This document shows positions 1 through 8,637 of a DNA stretch of 44,094 nucleotides, piece by piece. A program made the position numbers and the translations under genes. The DNA is taken from NCBI GenBank assembly GCA_035652815.1, contig DASRDB010000010.1, positions 1 through 44,094 on the forward strand, written 5' to 3'. Position 1 is the first letter of the stretch, and every line of letters begins with the position of its first letter. Below the pieces are notes generated by a model. That model did no database searches and was not told the DNA's origin. It was given only the letters and a program-made list of their open reading frames with translations. The DNA comes from DASRDB01 sp035652815. Lineage in GTDB: Bacteria; Chloroflexota; Ktedonobacteria; Ktedonobacterales; Ktedonobacteraceae.

Positions 1-248
1 GTACGAGAGGACCGAGATGGCGCGACCACTGGTGTGCCAGTTGCTCTGCCCAGAGCACCGCTGGATAGCTACGTCGCGAAGGGATAAGTGCTGACCGCAT
101 CTAAGCACGAAGCCGCTCCCAAGATGAGTCTTCCCGCTCTCCCTGAGAGAGCCAAGATCCCAGGTAGATGACCTGGTCGATAGGCTGCACGCTTACGCCT
201 GGTAACAGGCTCACCCAAGCAGCCCTAATGATCGAACGGCTTGTCTCC
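1..248 (+). rRNA. 23S ribosomal RNA, 3' end (partial)
   Basis: The window opens inside the sarcin-ricin/domain VI region of 23S rRNA: the GTACGAGAGGACC motif is at position 1, followed by the conserved GGGATAAGTGCTGACCGCAT and the AAGATGAGTCTTCCC helix strand typical of the bacterial 3' end. Similarity to known 23S 3' ends fades after about position 248, so the 3' boundary is approximate. Only the last ~250 of about 2,900 nt are present. No 5S rRNA follows; a terminator lies about 65 nt downstream. Confidence 0.95.
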
Positions 249-313
249 TTCGTGTCATCCCCGCTTCTCATGTGGGTCTCGGCAAAATTGAGGAAAGAAA
301 TGATTCAGATGTG

Positions 314-366
314 CAACACAAAAAGGCTCTGCTTGAGATACAATCAAGCAGAGCCTTTTTGTGTTG
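314..366 (+). terminator. Rho-independent terminator of the 23S (rrn) transcript
   Basis: A perfect 23-bp inverted repeat (arms 314-336 and 344-366, 7-nt loop GATACAA) has a GC-rich core (GGCTCTGC/GCAGAGCC) followed by TTTTTGTGTTG. It is symmetrical, with A-runs on the left, so it could work in both directions. It lies directly behind the 23S, so the rRNA transcript probably ends here without a 5S. Confidence 0.9.
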
Positions 367-369
367 TGA

Positions 370-715
370 AGGGATTCCCAGCTCACCTACTCGCTTCACC
401 TATCCCAGCCTGAACTGGCAAGGAATAGCTTTCCCTTTGCGCCAGATAGGTGATGCGGTTGCTAAAACCAGCCTCTTGAGCGGCCCTCAGAAAATCCTCG
501 ACGGGTGATTTGAAAACATTGTAATCGTTGTAGTGATAGGAAACACCCCGTTATACGTATCAGTTTTGCCATCGGAGACAGTGTTATAGATAATGCAGTG
601 TTTTTGCCGCAGCCAGATGGGGGAACATGGTTACACACGTCATCATTTCGCTTCATCTTGATAATGTATGTTAGACTGGTGAAGATGTATTTTCTGGTAA
701 GGAACAGATCAAGGT
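370..715. other. Intergenic region between rRNA terminator and sensor kinase
   Basis: No convincing gene is seen on either strand in these ~345 bases. The short open frames have no recognisable domain and overlap the kinase start in other frames. A promoter for the kinase should lie here, but I could not find hexamers good enough to call. Confidence 0.5.
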
Positions 716-3700
716 ATGGCTCAAGCAGAATTTTATTCCCAGGCAAGCAATCCCGCTATTTCCTATGCTTCTTCTGCGGACTTTCTTGCCGGTGGTGGAG
801 AGATGGGGGAGCGTATCCGCTCAAAAGATTGGTCTACGACGCCGCTCGGCCCTGTGGAACAATGGCCGCAAAGTTTGAAAACGATTGTGCGTATTATGCT
901 GACCTCGCGCCAGCCGATCTGGATTGGCTGGGGGCCGGAACTCATCAAGCTCTATAATGACCCGTATAAAGCAATTGTCGGCGGCAAACATCCTGAAGCG
1001 CTTGGTCAGCCCGCCAGCGTTGTGTGGCGCGAGATTTGGGATGTGGTTGGGCCGCGTCTACAGACTGTCGTAGAAAAAAATGAAGGAACCTACGATGAAT
1101 CGCTGCTCCTGATTATGGAGCGCTATGGATATCCCGAAGAAACGTATTATACCTTTTCCTACAGTCCGGTTCCTGGCGACCAGGTCGGCGTGGGCGGCAT
1201 GATTTGCGCCAACACCGACGATACGCAGCGCATTATAGGCGAGCGACAGGTGAAACTGCTGCGCACGCTTGCCGCCGAAACGGCTGATGCCCGGACTATC
1301 GAGGAAGCCTGCCGCCTCAGCGCAACCAGCCTGGAGCATAATCCCTATGATTTGCCCTTTGCCATGATCTATCTGCTTGACCAGGAAAAGCATAGCGTCT
1401 ACCTCGCCGGAAGTACAGGTATTGCGAAGGGACATCCTGCCGCGCCGGAAAGTGTTGCGCTCGATACATCCACCCTCTGGCCATTTGCCGAAGTGCTGAA
1501 AAAGCAGAAAGTATGTACGGTTTCCGGCCTGGATCAACTGTTTGACGATCTCCCCACAGGCGCATGGAAGCGTCTTCCGCACCAGGCCGTTGCAGCGCCA
1601 ATCGCGCCATCCGGGCAAACAGGACAGGCGGGCGTGTTGATTGCTGGCCTCAATCCTTTTCGATTGTTTGACGAGAACTATCAGGGCTTTATCAATCTCG
1701 TTTCGGGGCAGATCGCGGCCAGTATCGCCAATGCGCAGGCCTATGAGGAAGAACGCAAACGCGCCGAAGCATTAGCCGAGATCGACCGGGCAAAAACGCT
1801 GTTCTTCAGCAACGTCTCCCATGAATTTCGCACTCCACTGACGCTCATGCTCGGGCCAATTGAAGATACGCTGGCCGAAAAAGAGCTTCTTTCGCCTGAG
1901 CAGCGCGAGCGAACCGAAATCCTGCATCGCAACGCCCTACGCCTCTTGAAGCTTGTCAATATGCTGCTGGATTTCTCGCGTATCGAGGCAGGCCGGGTGC
2001 AGGCGCTCTATGAGCCAACCGATCTGGCTGCCCTGACCAAAGACCTTGCCAGCAATTTCCGCTCAGTCATCGAAAAAGCCGGTATGCGCTTGATTGTTGA
2101 CTGCGCGCCACTTGACGAGCCGGTTTACGTAGACCGCGAGATGTGGGAAAAGATTGTGCTGAACCTGCTCTCCAATGCCTTCAAGTATACGCTCGAGGGA
2201 GAAATCAGGGTGATCCTGCGGCGGAGTGGTAATACGGTTGAACTGGCGGTACAGGACACGGGCGTAGGCATTCCCGAAGAAGAGCTTCCACACATGTTTG
2301 AGCGCTTCCATCGCGTCAAGGGAACCGCCGGGCGAACGATTGAAGGAACGGGCATTGGCCTCTCGCTTGTCCAGGAACTGGTCAAACTACACGGCGGAAA
2401 CATCAGCATCACAAGCACGTATGGCAAGGGAAGCACCTTTACCGCCTCGCTTCCCCTGGGAACGGCTCACCTGCCACAGAATCGCATTATCGCGGAGCGC
2501 ACACTTGCCTCTACAGCCGTGGAGGCGCAGGTCTATGTAAACGAGGCGCTGCGGCTGCTGACCGGACAGGAAGAGGAAGCCGCTATTATTCCTGATGTAC
2601 CCCTTTCTCCTGGTGGCTATCAACCAGCCGAGGGTGCAGAGCAGCCTACCAACAAAGAACAGACAGTGCGGATTCTCTTTGCCGATGATAACGCCGACAT
2701 GCGCGAATACGTCAGCCGGTTATTACAGCGGCGTTACAATGTGCTAACGGTGACTGATGGACGGGCAGCGCTTGCTGCCGTGAAGGATTTTCAGCCCGAC
2801 CTGATCCTGACCGATGTCATGATGCCACAAATGGATGGATTTGAACTACTGCAAGCGTTACGTAGTGATCCACAGACAAGAACGCTGCCCGTTATTATGC
2901 TTTCGGCACGCGCAGGTGAAGAGGCGAAGATAGAAGGCATGGAAGCCGGAGCGGACGATTATCTGACCAAACCATTTAGCGCGAAAGAACTGCTGGCCCG
3001 CGTAGGAGCGCACCTGGAGATTGCGCGCATTCGCAAGGAAGCAGAGGAGCGCGTACAGGCCGAGCGTCAAAAGCTGCACGACCTGTTTATGCAAGCGCCT
3101 GCCGTGATTGCCGTCCTGCGCGGACCGGATCACGTCTATGAGCTTGCGAACCCGCTCTATATGCAAATTGTCGGCCCACAACGCGATATCCTCGGCAAAC
3201 CCATTCGTGAAGCCCTGCCTGAACTCGAGGGACAGGGCTATTATGAACTGCTTGATAATGTGTATCAAACAGGCAAACCGTTTATCGGCAATGAAATGAT
3301 GGTCAGTGTTGATCGCACAGGCGACGGAAGATTAGAAGATATCTACTTCAACTTCGTGTATCAGCCCTCGTACAATGCGCGAGGGGAAATCGATGGCATT
3401 CTCGTTCATGCCGTTGATGTGACCGAGCAGGTAAACGCGCGTAAGCGGATCGAGGAGCTATCGCAGCAAAAGGACGAGTTCATTGGCATCGCCAGCCACG
3501 AATTAAAGACACCCGTGACCAGCCTCAAGGGTTACGCACAACTGCTTGAACGCCGTTTTCGTGGCGCGGGCGACGAGCGAGCGGCGATGCTCTTTCAGCG
3601 CATGGATGCGCAATTAGATAAGCTGACCGCCCTTATCAGAGACTTGCTCGACGCTACAAAAATCGAGAGCGGAAAACTGCTCTTCACGCCATCTACCTTC

Positions 3701-4159
3701 GATTTCAACGAGCTGGTTTCCGAAACGGTCGAAGAGGCACAGCGCACCACGAACAATCACCACATTGTCATGGAACTCTCGACACCTGTCACTATAGTTG
3801 CTGACCGCGATCGCATTGGGCAGGTACTCACCAACCTGCTCACCAATGCAATAAAATATTCTCCATCAGCGGATATCATCAACGTGAAAACGACGGTGAC
3901 AGGCGATGCCGTCATTACCTCAGTACAGGATTACGGGATGGGCATTCCGAAAGAGAAGCAATCACATATCTTCGAGCGGTTTTTCCGCGTTGAAGGAGAC
4001 GAACGCTCGACCTATCCGGGGCTGGGGCTAGGGCTATATATCGCGGCAGAATTTGTGAAAAGACATCACGGCTCTATCTGGGTGGAAAGCGAAGAGGGCA
4101 AAGGCAGCACGTTTTCTTTTTCACTGCCCCTGACGCCACCCGAGGCAGAAGAAGTTTGA
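716..4159 (+). CDS. Hybrid sensor histidine kinase with two kinase cores and an internal receiver
   Basis: A predicted cytoplasmic signal-transduction protein of 1,147 residues with no clear membrane segment. Order: PAS-like N-terminus (about 40-190), GAF-like region (about 195-345), first HisKA with phospho-acceptor His369 in SHEFRTPL, first HATPase with the DTGVGIP box, receiver domain with acceptor Asp700 in LTDVMMPQMDG and Lys in LTKPF, a PAS domain (about 785-905), a second HisKA with His928 in SHELKTPV, and a second HATPase (DYGMGIP, GLGLGLYI). Both kinase cores keep the residues needed for activity, so an internal phosphorelay is plausible. The N-terminal WSTTPLGP...WPQSL element is common in bacterial PAS-kinase proteins. 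A separate single-domain receiver follows 19 bases downstream and is the obvious output partner. The input signal cannot be told from sequence. Confidence 0.93.
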   Translation: MAQAEFYSQASNPAISYASSADFLAGGGEMGERIRSKDWSTTPLGPVEQWPQSLKTIVRIMLTSRQPIWIGWGPELIKLYNDPYKAIVGGKHPEALGQPASVVWREIWDVVGPRLQTVVEKNEGTYDESLLLIMERYGYPEETYYTFSYSPVPGDQVGVGGMICANTDDTQRIIGERQVKLLRTLAAETADARTIEEACRLSATSLEHNPYDLPFAMIYLLDQEKHSVYLAGSTGIAKGHPAAPESVALDTSTLWPFAEVLKKQKVCTVSGLDQLFDDLPTGAWKRLPHQAVAAPIAPSGQTGQAGVLIAGLNPFRLFDENYQGFINLVSGQIAASIANAQAYEEERKRAEALAEIDRAKTLFFSNVSHEFRTPLTLMLGPIEDTLAEKELLSPEQRERTEILHRNALRLLKLVNMLLDFSRIEAGRVQALYEPTDLAALTKDLASNFRSVIEKAGMRLIVDCAPLDEPVYVDREMWEKIVLNLLSNAFKYTLEGEIRVILRRSGNTVELAVQDTGVGIPEEELPHMFERFHRVKGTAGRTIEGTGIGLSLVQELVKLHGGNISITSTYGKGSTFTASLPLGTAHLPQNRIIAERTLASTAVEAQVYVNEALRLLTGQEEEAAIIPDVPLSPGGYQPAEGAEQPTNKEQTVRILFADDNADMREYVSRLLQRRYNVLTVTDGRAALAAVKDFQPDLILTDVMMPQMDGFELLQALRSDPQTRTLPVIMLSARAGEEAKIEGMEAGADDYLTKPFSAKELLARVGAHLEIARIRKEAEERVQAERQKLHDLFMQAPAVIAVLRGPDHVYELANPLYMQIVGPQRDILGKPIREALPELEGQGYYELLDNVYQTGKPFIGNEMMVSVDRTGDGRLEDIYFNFVYQPSYNARGEIDGILVHAVDVTEQVNARKRIEELSQQKDEFIGIASHELKTPVTSLKGYAQLLERRFRGAGDERAAMLFQRMDAQLDKLTALIRDLLDATKIESGKLLFTPSTFDFNELVSETVEEAQRTTNNHHIVMELSTPVTIVADRDRIGQVLTNLLTNAIKYSPSADIINVKTTVTGDAVITSVQDYGMGIPKEKQSHIFERFFRVEGDERSTYPGLGLGLYIAAEFVKRHHGSIWVESEEGKGSTFSFSLPLTPPEAEEV

Positions 4160-4178
4160 GCCACGAATGGGAGAGAGC

Positions 4179-4535
4179 ATGGACAAGAAAAAAATCCTGA
4201 TTGTCGATGATGACCCGGCAATTCTCGATTTTCTCACCTTGTTTCTGGAGGATGTCGGCTACGAGGTTGCAACGGCCAGCAACGGAAACGTCATACGAGA
4301 TTTTCCCAATGGCATGCCCGATCTGCTGCTGCTCGATCTCTGGCTCTCGGGTTGGAGCGGGCGAGACATCTGCATCTCCTTAAAAAGCCAGGAAGCAACC
4401 AGGCATCTCCCCATTATCCTCATTTCGGCCAATAACGAGACAGAAAAAATTGCGCATGAAGCCGGGGCGGATGACTTTCTCGCCAAACCGTTTAACCTGG
4501 ATGAAGTTCAAGAAAAAATAGAGAACTTTCTTTAA
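4179..4535 (+). CDS. Single-domain response regulator (CheY-like receiver)
   Basis: A 118-residue receiver domain with no output domain. The acidic pair DDD is near residue 10, the acceptor is Asp53 in LLLLDLWLSG, Ser/Thr is in LISAN and the conserved Lys in LAKPF. An in-frame ATG at 4167 would give a slightly longer protein, but the GGGAGAG at 4169-4175 looks like the ribosome binding site for the ATG at 4179, so that start is preferred. It lies 19 bases behind the double histidine kinase and is probably cotranscribed, serving as its phosphorylation target or a relay element. Confidence 0.9.
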   Translation: MDKKKILIVDDDPAILDFLTLFLEDVGYEVATASNGNVIRDFPNGMPDLLLLDLWLSGWSGRDICISLKSQEATRHLPIILISANNETEKIAHEAGADDFLAKPFNLDEVQEKIENFL

Positions 4536-4546
4536 TTGGCATAACA

Positions 4547-5326
4547 TCAATACATCACCGTACCGGCGGAGACGTTGATATCTTCGCCCGTAATGGAGCC
4601 GGATTTATCAGAAGCAAGGAAAATCGCAGTAGCGGCGATATCCTTCACAGGCACAATGCGCCCTAGTGGAGAATTGGCGGTAAACTGACGCATTGATTCC
4701 TCCTCGGTGATACCCTGCGCCTGAGCCTGCAAACGCACAACACGATGAATACGCTCACCCTCTACCGCCCCTGGCGAGATGACATTGACGCGAATATTAT
4801 ATGGGCCGACTTCCCAGGCCAGCGTGCGGGCGAGACCAACCAGGCCGATTTTGCTGGCGGCATAGGGCGACCTTCCGTATAGAGGGCGCTTGCCGGTCAT
4901 GGAACTGATGAAAATGATGTTGCCGGAACGCTGCTCCATCATAGCGGGCAAAAAGGCGCGACAACAGAGAAAGGCTCCCGTCAGGTTGCTATCGAGAGTA
5001 TCCTGCCATTCCGCAAGGGAGATTTCCCAGAGCGGCGCGGTCGGGCCGATGGTGCCACTATTATTCACCAGGATATCGACGCGGCCAAAGGCCTGCAAGG
5101 TCTGCTCAGCGAGCTGGCGCACGCTCTCCTCCTGGCGAATATCCGTCGGAACAGCGAGAGCCTTACGGCCAAGAGCTTCGATCATCGAGCGCGTCTCTTC
5201 CAAAGCCTCCTGAGTGCGCGAGGCAAGCACAAGATGCGCCCCCTCCCTGGCAAAGGCAAGCGCGATGGCCTGTCCAATGCCACGTCCTCCCCCGGTGACG
5301 ACAGCTATCTTATCTTGCAATTCCAT
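4547..5326 (-). CDS. Short-chain dehydrogenase/reductase (FabG-like SDR)
   Basis: A classical SDR of 259 residues. It has the cofactor motif TGGGRGIG near the N-terminus, NNSGTIGP (NNAG-type strand 4), the Ser of ISSM in strand 5, the catalytic YAASK pair and the SPGAVEG loop after strand 6. These make it an NAD(P)-dependent oxidoreductase of the 3-oxoacyl-ACP reductase/glucose dehydrogenase type; the substrate cannot be assigned. It ends 11 bases from the end of the convergent receiver gene. A palindromic repeat lies just upstream (5386-5469), separating it from the RusA-like gene. Confidence 0.92.
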   Translation of the reverse strand: MELQDKIAVVTGGGRGIGQAIALAFAREGAHLVLASRTQEALEETRSMIEALGRKALAVPTDIRQEESVRQLAEQTLQAFGRVDILVNNSGTIGPTAPLWEISLAEWQDTLDSNLTGAFLCCRAFLPAMMEQRSGNIIFISSMTGKRPLYGRSPYAASKIGLVGLARTLAWEVGPYNIRVNVISPGAVEGERIHRVVRLQAQAQGITEEESMRQFTANSPLGRIVPVKDIAATAIFLASDKSGSITGEDINVSAGTVMY

Positions 5327-5385
5327 GTGCTACCCCAGGCTTTCCAAGCCATCAACTTCTTGTCATGAAAAAGTCCCTCTCGCCT

Positions 5386-5469
5386 GTCATCCTGAGCGCA
5401 GCGAAGGATCTCAGGCCTGCACTGGCTCAACACGACAAGCGAGCGATCCTTCGCTGCGCTCAGGATGAT
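5386..5469. repeat. Dispersed palindromic repeat, copy 1
   Basis: 25-nt arms (5386-5410 and 5445-5469) beginning GTCATCCTGAGCGCAGCGAA, imperfect by one base at the outer end, with a 34-nt unrelated centre. One of eight related copies in the window; lies between the SDR and RusA-like genes. Confidence 0.92.
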
Positions 5470-5518
5470 ATGTGGAGGCAGATGTGTCATAGCATACCTG
5501 CTTGATTGTATCATACCA

Positions 5519-5950
5519 TTAGCTCCTGTGTACCTGGTATTCCTCGTCGAACTGCCAGTCATCGAGAGCTTCCAGTTCGACCTCAAGGTGCGGGTGAAGT
5601 GGGTCGATATATTTCACAAGGTGAATCGTGACGATGCGATTATCGTTGAGGCCGAGCGCTTCGCAAATAGCATCCTGGGTGATCTTGAGGCCGCCATCCA
5701 GGTCGCGCTTGAGGGGCGTTTCAAAATAAAAGGCCAGAAAGAGCGCGAGATAGCCCTGGCGCAAATGCTCGCGCAGTCCTATATCAATGATCCCCTCGCG
5801 CTCCAACGCCGCCAGTTTCTGTTTCACCTGCTGCTTAAAGCGCCGCGCAATAGCTGTACTGACGCGATGTCCATTGACGGTCGCGTACTGCTCATTGATA
5901 CTGGGTGGAATGGGCAGCGTTACGCGCAACAGGTGCTGTTGCCTGGGCAT
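5519..5950 (-). CDS. RusA-family Holliday junction resolvase
   Basis: 143 residues, close to the usual ~120-residue RusA length. The N-terminal PIPPSINEQY matches the RusA PxPPSxN signature. The catalytic acidic cluster is present as Asp83 and Asp85 in KRDLDGGLK, Asp93, and Asp103 in LNDNRIVTIHLVK. The family cuts four-way DNA junctions and usually comes from prophages, but no phage genes are visible nearby, so this is a lone or domesticated copy. The C-terminus (LEVELEALDDWQFDEEY) is acidic. The gene is isolated, with 273 bases upstream to ndk. Confidence 0.85.
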   Translation of the reverse strand: MPRQQHLLRVTLPIPPSINEQYATVNGHRVSTAIARRFKQQVKQKLAALEREGIIDIGLREHLRQGYLALFLAFYFETPLKRDLDGGLKITQDAICEALGLNDNRIVTIHLVKYIDPLHPHLEVELEALDDWQFDEEYQVHRS

Positions 5951-6223
5951 GGCTTCCTCACCTCTTCTCCAAGAAACGCTTCTGTTCTATTGTATCTTTC
6001 TTTGGTATGCATGTACAGTTTGAAAGTGGGAGCCATCATTCTTACAGGGCTTGCAATTCCCCATGAAGCCAGTACAATAAGATGGACGAAATTTTTTGTC
6101 GTGGGCGGGACTGGAAGATGTATCAGATTTGTATCTCAGCCGTGTCCTCTTCCCAAAAGTAAAAACATATACATATTTTTCGGCCTGACGATTCTATTCA
6201 GGCTATAAGAAAGGGTTACATTC

Positions 6224-6685
6224 ATGGAACGAACATTGGTGTTAATTAAGCCGGACGCCATACAACGCGACCTGGTTGGCGAGATTATCCGCATCTTTGA
6301 GAGCAAGGGACTGAAACTGGTCGGCATCAAGATGATGGCTTTGAGCGATGAATTGTTGAATGAGCATTACAGCCACCTGGCCGGGCGCGACTTCTTCGCG
6401 GAGATCAAGACTTTTATGCGCAGCACGCCGGTCATTGCCTGCTGCTGGGAAGGCACCGATTGCGTTAATACGGTACGCATGATGTGCGGCATCACCAAAG
6501 CTCGCGAGGCCGCCCCGGGAACGATTCGCGGCGACTACGCCATGAGCGTGCAGGCCAACCTCGTCCATGCCTCGGACTCTGTAGAAACCGCGCAGGTCGA
6601 AGTGCCGCGTTTCTTCAAGCCGGAAGAACTGTTCGAATACGAAGATGTGCTGACTCCCTTTATTTACTCTTCTCGCGAACGTTAG
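6224..6685 (+). CDS. ndk: Nucleoside diphosphate kinase
   Basis: 153 residues, the usual family size. It transfers the ATP gamma-phosphate to nucleoside diphosphates through a phosphohistidine. MERTLVLIKPDA at the N-terminus, Lys in IKPDA and the active-site His115 in NLVHASDS (family consensus N-x-x-H-x-S-D-S) are present. IRGDYAMSVQ replaces the more usual IRGDF(A/G)xxxG, a mild divergence. GGG at 6213-6215 is a modest ribosome binding site. A hairpin at about 6725-6752 follows. Confidence 0.96.
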   Translation: MERTLVLIKPDAIQRDLVGEIIRIFESKGLKLVGIKMMALSDELLNEHYSHLAGRDFFAEIKTFMRSTPVIACCWEGTDCVNTVRMMCGITKAREAAPGTIRGDYAMSVQANLVHASDSVETAQVEVPRFFKPEELFEYEDVLTPFIYSSRER

Positions 6686-6724
6686 AGCGACAAAACGTTT
6701 CTCACATCTTCAGCATGGCAAACC

Positions 6725-6752
6725 GAGGGCGCTGACACGTACTCAGCGCCTC
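6725..6752 (+). terminator. Hairpin downstream of ndk, possible terminator
   Basis: GAGGGCGCTGA and TCAGCGCCTC pair around a 7-nt loop with one bulged G. No long T-run follows, so termination is only suggested. Confidence 0.45.
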
Positions 6753-6819
6753 TCACGTATAGAGATAAGAGAAGCAATACAGAGCCTCGGAGAGAAGACG
6801 GGCAGAGAGGTGAGATATC

Positions 6820-7458
6820 ATGGTATTAGCGCGCTTCCTTCCTCAAGATGAGCGTTTTTTTGACTATTTTCACAAGGCGGTCGAAAACGCGGCGCAGGTT
6901 GCCCGGGCGCTGGATGACCTGTTCGAAAATTACAGCGATGTCGAACGCAAGGCCCGGCGTGTGCGCGACCTGGAACATCAAGGTGACGAGATCACGCACC
7001 AGATCTACGACGCGCTCAACCGCACCTTTGTGACGCCGCTTGATCGCGAGGACATTACCGAACTGGCCGGGCGGCTCGACGACTTTGTTGATACCATTGA
7101 GCAGGCAGTTCGGCGCACCTGGCTCTATCGCATCGATGAGCCGCCCGAACATGCGCGCAGGCTGGCTCGTATTATTCGCGACCAGGGAAATCTGATCGCC
7201 GAGACGGTGCCACACCTGGAAAACCGGCGGCAGTGGGAACACATGCGGGAGTGCATCATCGAACTGGAGCGGCTTGAGAGTGAGGCCGACGATGTGCTGG
7301 ATAACGCACTCCAGGAACAGTTCAATGACGTCACCGATATTCCTGGCATCATTAAAGCCATTCGCTGGGGCGAGATTTACCAGGACCTGGAGGACGCCAC
7401 TGATCGCGGCGAGGACATAGCTAATACGTTGGAAAGGATCATTGTGAAGAATGCCTAG
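6820..7458 (+). CDS. DUF47/PhoU-like regulator of a Pit phosphate transporter
   Basis: 212 residues, all-helical by composition, matching the DUF47 (TIGR00153) family of PhoU-like proteins normally encoded beside PiT permeases. Typical segments are DFVDTIEQAVRR, EHQGDEITHQI and IKAIRWGEIYQDLEDATDRGEDIA; the metal-coordinating E/D-rich repeats of PhoU-type bundles are visible. The start is preceded by GAGGTGA. The stop overlaps the start of the transporter gene by 8 bases, implying translational coupling. It probably modulates phosphate uptake; direct regulation is inferred from family context. Confidence 0.9.
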   Translation: MVLARFLPQDERFFDYFHKAVENAAQVARALDDLFENYSDVERKARRVRDLEHQGDEITHQIYDALNRTFVTPLDREDITELAGRLDDFVDTIEQAVRRTWLYRIDEPPEHARRLARIIRDQGNLIAETVPHLENRRQWEHMRECIIELERLESEADDVLDNALQEQFNDVTDIPGIIKAIRWGEIYQDLEDATDRGEDIANTLERIIVKNA

Positions 7459-8461
7459 CGGCTCCTTTCTCGTACTCATCCTGATCGTCGCCATCGCGCT
7501 CGTCTTCGACTTCATCAATGGCTTCCACGATACGGCGAATGCTATCGCGACCTCAGTGGCTACCCGAGTCCTGAAACCGGGCACTGCTGTTTTGATGGCG
7601 GGTGTCCTCAACATGGTAGGCGCGCTGACAGGTACGGCGGTCGCCACAACGGTAGGCAAAGGCATCGTGCCGCCTGCCGACTCAACGCAACTGCTGGTGA
7701 TAGCCGCGCTGCTGGCCGCTATCATATGGGACCTCGTCACCTGGGCATATGGTATCCCTTCCAGTTCCAGTCACGCCCTCATTTTTTCCATCGTGGGGGC
7801 TGGCGCTGCGGCGGCGGGTTGGCAGGCCATTCAGTTTAATGGCCTCAGCAAGACCTTTCAAGGGCTGCTGTTCTCTCCACTACTCGGCTTTCTCGGAGCG
7901 TTTTTAGTAATGGTCCTGCTACTCTGGATATTTGCCAGAATGCGCCCGCGATTGGTAACTCGTATCTTCGGGCGGCTGCAAATCCTTTCGGCAGCCTGGA
8001 TGGCTTTCAGTCACGGCGGTAACGATGCGCAGAAGACGATGGGCGTTATCACGATGGCGCTGGCAAGCTACTACGGGTGGACCGGCAACAACTGGCAGGT
8101 GCCGTTATGGGTGATCCTGGCAGCCGCGACCTCAATGGGTCTCGGTACGGCCATCGGTGGCTGGCGTATCATCAAAACGGTGGGGCTAAAAGTGGTCGAA
8201 CTGCGCCCGATCAACGGCTTTGCGGCTGAAACGGCGGCGGCAGCCATTATCGAAACCGGTAGCCGTCTGGGCATTCCGATCTCCACAACGCATGTCATCT
8301 CCTCGGCTATTCTGGGGGTTGGCGCAACTAAACGATTATCTGCGGTGCGTTGGGGAGTGGCCGGGCGCATTGTCATTGCCTGGATCGTGACGATTCCTTC
8401 GTGCGTCATACTGGGCTGGGTTATCTATTACCTGCTGCATTTAATCACAGGCGTCAAGTAA
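7451..8461 (+). CDS. Low-affinity inorganic phosphate transporter, PiT family
   Basis: 336 residues with about ten hydrophobic segments. The two PiT signatures, internally duplicated, are present: DFINGFHDTANAIATSVATR near the N-terminus and SHGGNDAQKTMGVI in the second half. GIPSSSSHAL and GIPISTTHVISSAI are the paired serine-rich P-loops. This is a proton- or sodium-coupled phosphate symporter of the cytoplasmic membrane. It overlaps the DUF47 gene, the standard arrangement for this family. Confidence 0.95.
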   Translation: MPSGSFLVLILIVAIALVFDFINGFHDTANAIATSVATRVLKPGTAVLMAGVLNMVGALTGTAVATTVGKGIVPPADSTQLLVIAALLAAIIWDLVTWAYGIPSSSSHALIFSIVGAGAAAAGWQAIQFNGLSKTFQGLLFSPLLGFLGAFLVMVLLLWIFARMRPRLVTRIFGRLQILSAAWMAFSHGGNDAQKTMGVITMALASYYGWTGNNWQVPLWVILAAATSMGLGTAIGGWRIIKTVGLKVVELRPINGFAAETAAAAIIETGSRLGIPISTTHVISSAILGVGATKRLSAVRWGVAGRIVIAWIVTIPSCVILGWVIYYLLHLITGVK

Positions 8462-8637
8462 TTGCAGTACCCTCAAGCGGGTCGAGCAAGAGAGGGAACG
8501 CCCGGCGCTTCCAGAAGGAAAAGTATATAGATCAAACCCGAAAAGGTCAAGTGGAAATGCACTAAGGAACTTTTCCGCACAAAGCATCGTCATCCTGTTA
8601 AACGCCTCGAAAAACTCTACAAAAGGAGATGACGACA

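Noticed and set aside
5465..6208. A 247-residue plus-strand frame over the RusA-like gene
   Set aside because: It is the antisense of RusA plus intergenic sequence; it has no domain, and the minus-strand frame has clear family motifs.
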